Part shown: one piece after another, positions 62,155-64,000 of the stretch
How positions within the stretch are numbered: position 1 is the stretch's first letter
Layout: the number at the start of each line of letters is the position of its first letter
Notes under the pieces: generated by a model
What the model was told of the DNA's origin: nothing
Databases searched by the model: none
Seen by the model: the letters and a program-made list of their open reading frames with translations, nothing else
NCBI RefSeq assembly: GCF_014596475.1
Contig: NZ_MECJ01000039.1
Location: forward strand, 1 to 64,000
Source of the DNA: Streptomyces sp. CBMA152
GTDB taxonomy: Bacteria > Actinomycetota > Actinomycetes > Streptomycetales > Streptomycetaceae
Length of the DNA: 64,000 nt
Direction of reading: 5' to 3'
Program-made: the position numbers and the translations under genes

Positions 62155-62603
62155 CACTGCGCTGCCGTGGCTCCGGGGTCGGCGGTCGCTCCGGAGCCGG
62201 AGCCAGGAGCGACGTCTCCCGGCTCCGCAGCGGGCAACGCGGCCGGATTCGCCGCAGGCACCGGATCGATGGGCGACTGCCGTTCCGCCCCCGGCGCCCA
62301 TTTCAGCTTCACCACCAGATGCCCCTCCACCGCCGTCTTCGCGATCACCGCGCCCGCCTCGGCGGTCAGCTTCACGCCGAACTCCAGCTCCACCGCGTCC
62401 GGTCTGAGCCGCCCGTCCCGGAAGACGTGCAACGCGGACTCGGCGGCGGCGCGGATGCCCTCCAGCGCGCTGTCGAACGTACGGGTCGCCTCCGCCACGG
62501 AGTTGTCGCCCCGGCGCACCAACTTGGCGCCGGACGCGTGCCGTTCGACCTCCACGGTCACCTGCGCGCCGTCGTCCGTGCGGAACTCCATCAGCGCACC
62601 CAT
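62154..62603 (-). CDS. Trypco1 / CU044_2847-like trypsin-co-occurring protein
   Basis: A 149-aa protein. The first ~105 residues form a compact beta-alpha domain (MEFRTDDGAQVTVEVER, ATRTFDSALEGIRAAAES, VELEFGVKLTAEAGAVIAKT, GHLVVKLKW) that matches the family repeatedly found beside trypsin-like proteins in such loci. A low-complexity Pro/Ala tail follows. Its role is not known; a protease regulator or ligand-binding adaptor would fit. GAGGGGG five nt upstream supports ATG 62603. The stop codon overlaps the protease start, so it is the first gene of the conflict locus. Confidence 0.75.
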   Translation of the reverse strand: MGALMEFRTDDGAQVTVEVERHASGAKLVRRGDNSVAEATRTFDSALEGIRAAAESALHVFRDGRLRPDAVELEFGVKLTAEAGAVIAKTAVEGHLVVKLKWAPGAERQSPIDPVPAANPAALPAAEPGDVAPGSGSGATADPGATAAQ

Positions 62604-62685
62604 CGACGCCCCCTCGCAGACCGTGCCGGACCGGCGTCCATTGTTGCGGAGCGGCACCGTCGCTGTCCGGGTTAGCCTCGAAGAC

Positions 62686-63408
62686 ATGTACCGAGAGCGT
62701 CCTTCACGGCTGGCCGGTGCCGTCGTCTGGGCGCGCACGATGGAGGCGGGCGTCGCCCGTCCCGTCCTGCCGGACGGCTGCATGGACCTGCTGTGGCGCG
62801 ACGGTGAGCTGTTCGTCGCCGGTCCCGACACCCACGCGTACGTACCGTACGCGGCCGCCGGGGTCCGCTACGCCGGGGTGCGCTTCGCGCCGGGCGCGGG
62901 GCCCGCGGCCATCGGCGTCCCGGCGCACGAGCTGCGCGACCGGCGCGTGGCGCTCGACGCGCTCTGGCCCGGCGCCGAGGTGCGCCGTCTCGCCGAGCGC
63001 GTAGGGGAGGCGCCGGACCCGGCAGCAGCCCTTGAAGCCGTGGCGCTGGCGCGGGCCGAGGAGCCGGATCCCCGCATGCGGGCGGTCGTGGCGCTGCTCG
63101 ACGAGGGCCGCTCCGTCACCGCGACTGCCGAGGCCGTCGGGCTCGGCACCCGCAGCCTGCACCGGCGCTCGCTGGACGCGTTCGGCTACGGACCCAAGGC
63201 CCTCGCGCGCGTGCTGCGGCTCCAGCGGGCGCTCGGGCTCGTACAGGACGGCATGCCGTACGCCGAGGCGGCGCTCGCGGCCGGGTGCGCCGACCAGGCC
63301 CATCTCGCCCGGGAGATGCGCGAACTGGCCGGCACGACCCTCACGGCCTACGCGGAGGCGGCGAAGAGCGAGACCTCGACCCCGTCCGGGTCGTGGAGCG
63401 TCGCGTAA
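62686..63408 (+). CDS. AraC family transcriptional regulator
   Basis: A 240-aa regulator. The N-terminal ~105 residues (PVLPDGCMDLLWRDGELFVA, GVRFAPGAGPAAIGVPAHEL) form the DUF6597-type sensor domain. The C-terminal ~95 residues carry two helix-turn-helix units: SVTATAEAVGLGTRSLHRRS and AEAALAAGCADQAHLARE. It starts at ATG 62686, 82 nt from the divergent Trypco1-like gene. It could regulate the conflict locus or the convergent VOC gene; AraC proteins of this type often sit beside VOC genes. The last 61 bp overlap that gene in antisense. Confidence 0.88.
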   Translation: MYRERPSRLAGAVVWARTMEAGVARPVLPDGCMDLLWRDGELFVAGPDTHAYVPYAAAGVRYAGVRFAPGAGPAAIGVPAHELRDRRVALDALWPGAEVRRLAERVGEAPDPAAALEAVALARAEEPDPRMRAVVALLDEGRSVTATAEAVGLGTRSLHRRSLDAFGYGPKALARVLRLQRALGLVQDGMPYAEAALAAGCADQAHLAREMRELAGTTLTAYAEAAKSETSTPSGSWSVA

Positions 63409-63740
63409 CGCTGTCCCCAGAAGGCGTCGAAGGGCTTGAGATGGCCGGAGTACCCGGCCGCCATCAGGCTCTCGTACGTCGCGTCCACCTCGGCCGGGCT
63501 GTCGCAGACGAAGGCGAACCCGGTGCGGCCGCCGCCCTGCGGGCGGGTCCACTCGGGGTCGAAGGAGCGCACCACGTCCTCGGTGTCCCAGAGGATGCGG
63601 TGGCCGCCCGGGAGGGTGTACTCAACATGCGGTTCGTTGTCGGCGTCGGCCGGGATGTCCAGGCCGAGGCGGCGGTAGAAGGCGAGCGAGGCGGCCATGT
63701 CGGAGACGACCAGGCCGATGGCGTCGAAGCGTGCGTTCAT
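63348..63740 (-). CDS. VOC (glyoxalase-fold) family protein
   Basis: A 130-aa protein with two VOC modules: FDAIGLVVSDMAASLAFYRR with LGLDIPADADNEPHVEYTL, and VDATYESLMAAGYSGHLK with QRYATLHDPDGVEVSLFA, which carries the usual C-terminal metal-ligand glutamate. Family members can be glyoxalase-like enzymes or drug-binding resistance proteins. The ATG at 63740 is used. The coding end overlaps the AraC gene tail by 61 bp on the opposite strand. Confidence 0.85.
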   Translation of the reverse strand: MNARFDAIGLVVSDMAASLAFYRRLGLDIPADADNEPHVEYTLPGGHRILWDTEDVVRSFDPEWTRPQGGGRTGFAFVCDSPAEVDATYESLMAAGYSGHLKPFDAFWGQRYATLHDPDGVEVSLFAASA

Positions 63741-63801
63741 GCCGTCACCGTAGGCCGGGCCTCGTAAGCCGGTCTTGAACGAATCGGACAGCGCTCCCCG
63801 C

Positions 63802-64000
63802 TTACAGGTCGTTGCCCGCGTACGACAGGTTGAAGCTCTTGTTGGCCAGCGGGAAGTCCGGGACGATCGTCTCCGCGAGCGCGACCGGCAGCGCGGGCCA
63901 GTTGAAGAACGACGGGTCGACCACCTTCACCCGCGTCAGCCGTCCGTCCGGGGCGAGTTCGAGGCGGGTGGTGATCGCGCCGCGCCAGCCCTCGACGATG
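63802..64000 (-). CDS. [NiFe]-hydrogenase-like large subunit (partial, C-terminal part)
   Basis: The last 65 codons of a gene that begins beyond the window. The reading VEGWRGAITTRLELAPDG, VKVVDPSFFNWPALPVAL, then ETIVPDFPLANKSFNLSYAG matches the C-terminus of the HycE/NuoD-like large subunit family. In true [NiFe] hydrogenases the end reads DPCxxC; here the corresponding SFNLSYAGNDL has no cysteines. The complete gene probably belongs to a complex-I-related or hydrogenase-like membrane complex that lacks a nickel site. It stops at 63802 with TAA. Confidence 0.8.
   Translation of the reverse strand, partial: IVEGWRGAITTRLELAPDGRLTRVKVVDPSFFNWPALPVALAETIVPDFPLANKSFNLSYAGNDL

Overview
The window is high-GC DNA with strong third-position GC bias. 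It carries actinomycete gene families (mycothiol-type DsbA protein, SAV_2336-type and SAV2148-type proteins, OleD-like macrolide glycosyltransferase), GTG/TTG starts and a repeat I recognise from memory as a Streptomyces intergenic repeat. It is most consistent with a Streptomyces chromosome. It opens with the end of an rRNA operon and ends inside a [NiFe]-hydrogenase-like large subunit gene.

Layout. 1-334: 3' end of 23S rRNA, 5S rRNA and the operon terminator. 414-7945: DrrC-type UvrA-like ABC protein, a large SUKH-like protein, a VOC protein, a small P-loop kinase, a DUF1444-like protein and an Xaa-Pro peptidase. 7946-20830: a dispersed trehalose/glycogen set (treZ, treY, glgX, all minus strand) interleaved with a GH1 beta-glucosidase, two acetyltransferases, a DUF1707-FHA protein and lpdA with a divergent LysR regulator. 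A degenerate MFS fragment lies between treY and glgX. 21209-27102: SAV2148-type HEPN protein, DEDDh exonuclease, phosphotransferase, an ABC solute-binding protein that has lost its signal peptide, and a macrolide glycosyltransferase behind a palindromic operator. 27103-38101: MMPL exporter, secreted subtilisin, DUF1697, an NTF2-like protein, an Rv2466c-like reductase, a secreted beta-helix/FN3 protein, and an MFS exporter divergent from an ArsR regulator.

38162-47448 is one long minus-strand sulfur-assimilation locus, read from its promoter end: a cysteine-type leader peptide, ferredoxin-sulfite reductase, a 59-aa CysX-like zinc-ribbon protein, cysH, cysC, cysD, cysN, an SsuABC-type importer and sirohydrochlorin chelatase. 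Together these import a sulfur source, activate sulfate to APS, reduce APS to sulfite and then sulfide, and make the siroheme the reductase needs. Most of the first genes overlap by 4 bp.

47827-50436 encodes a membrane-anchored NACHT NTPase, divergent from the sulfur operon. It is followed by a GNAT protein, a GAF-domain regulator, an AidB-like acyl-CoA dehydrogenase and a YihY/BrkB membrane protein. 55549-62603 (minus) is a compact four-gene locus: a trypsin-co-occurring (Trypco1-like) protein, a trypsin-VMAP-C-like protein, a MoxR-like AAA ATPase, and a 1273-aa protein combining a vWA-like SAV_2336 region, a pseudokinase, a BTAD-like region and a short HAD-like tail. This matches the architecture of predicted vWA-MoxR ternary conflict systems, and the 1273-aa fusion is the most unusual object in the window. 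An AraC regulator and a VOC protein with overlapping 3' ends close the region.
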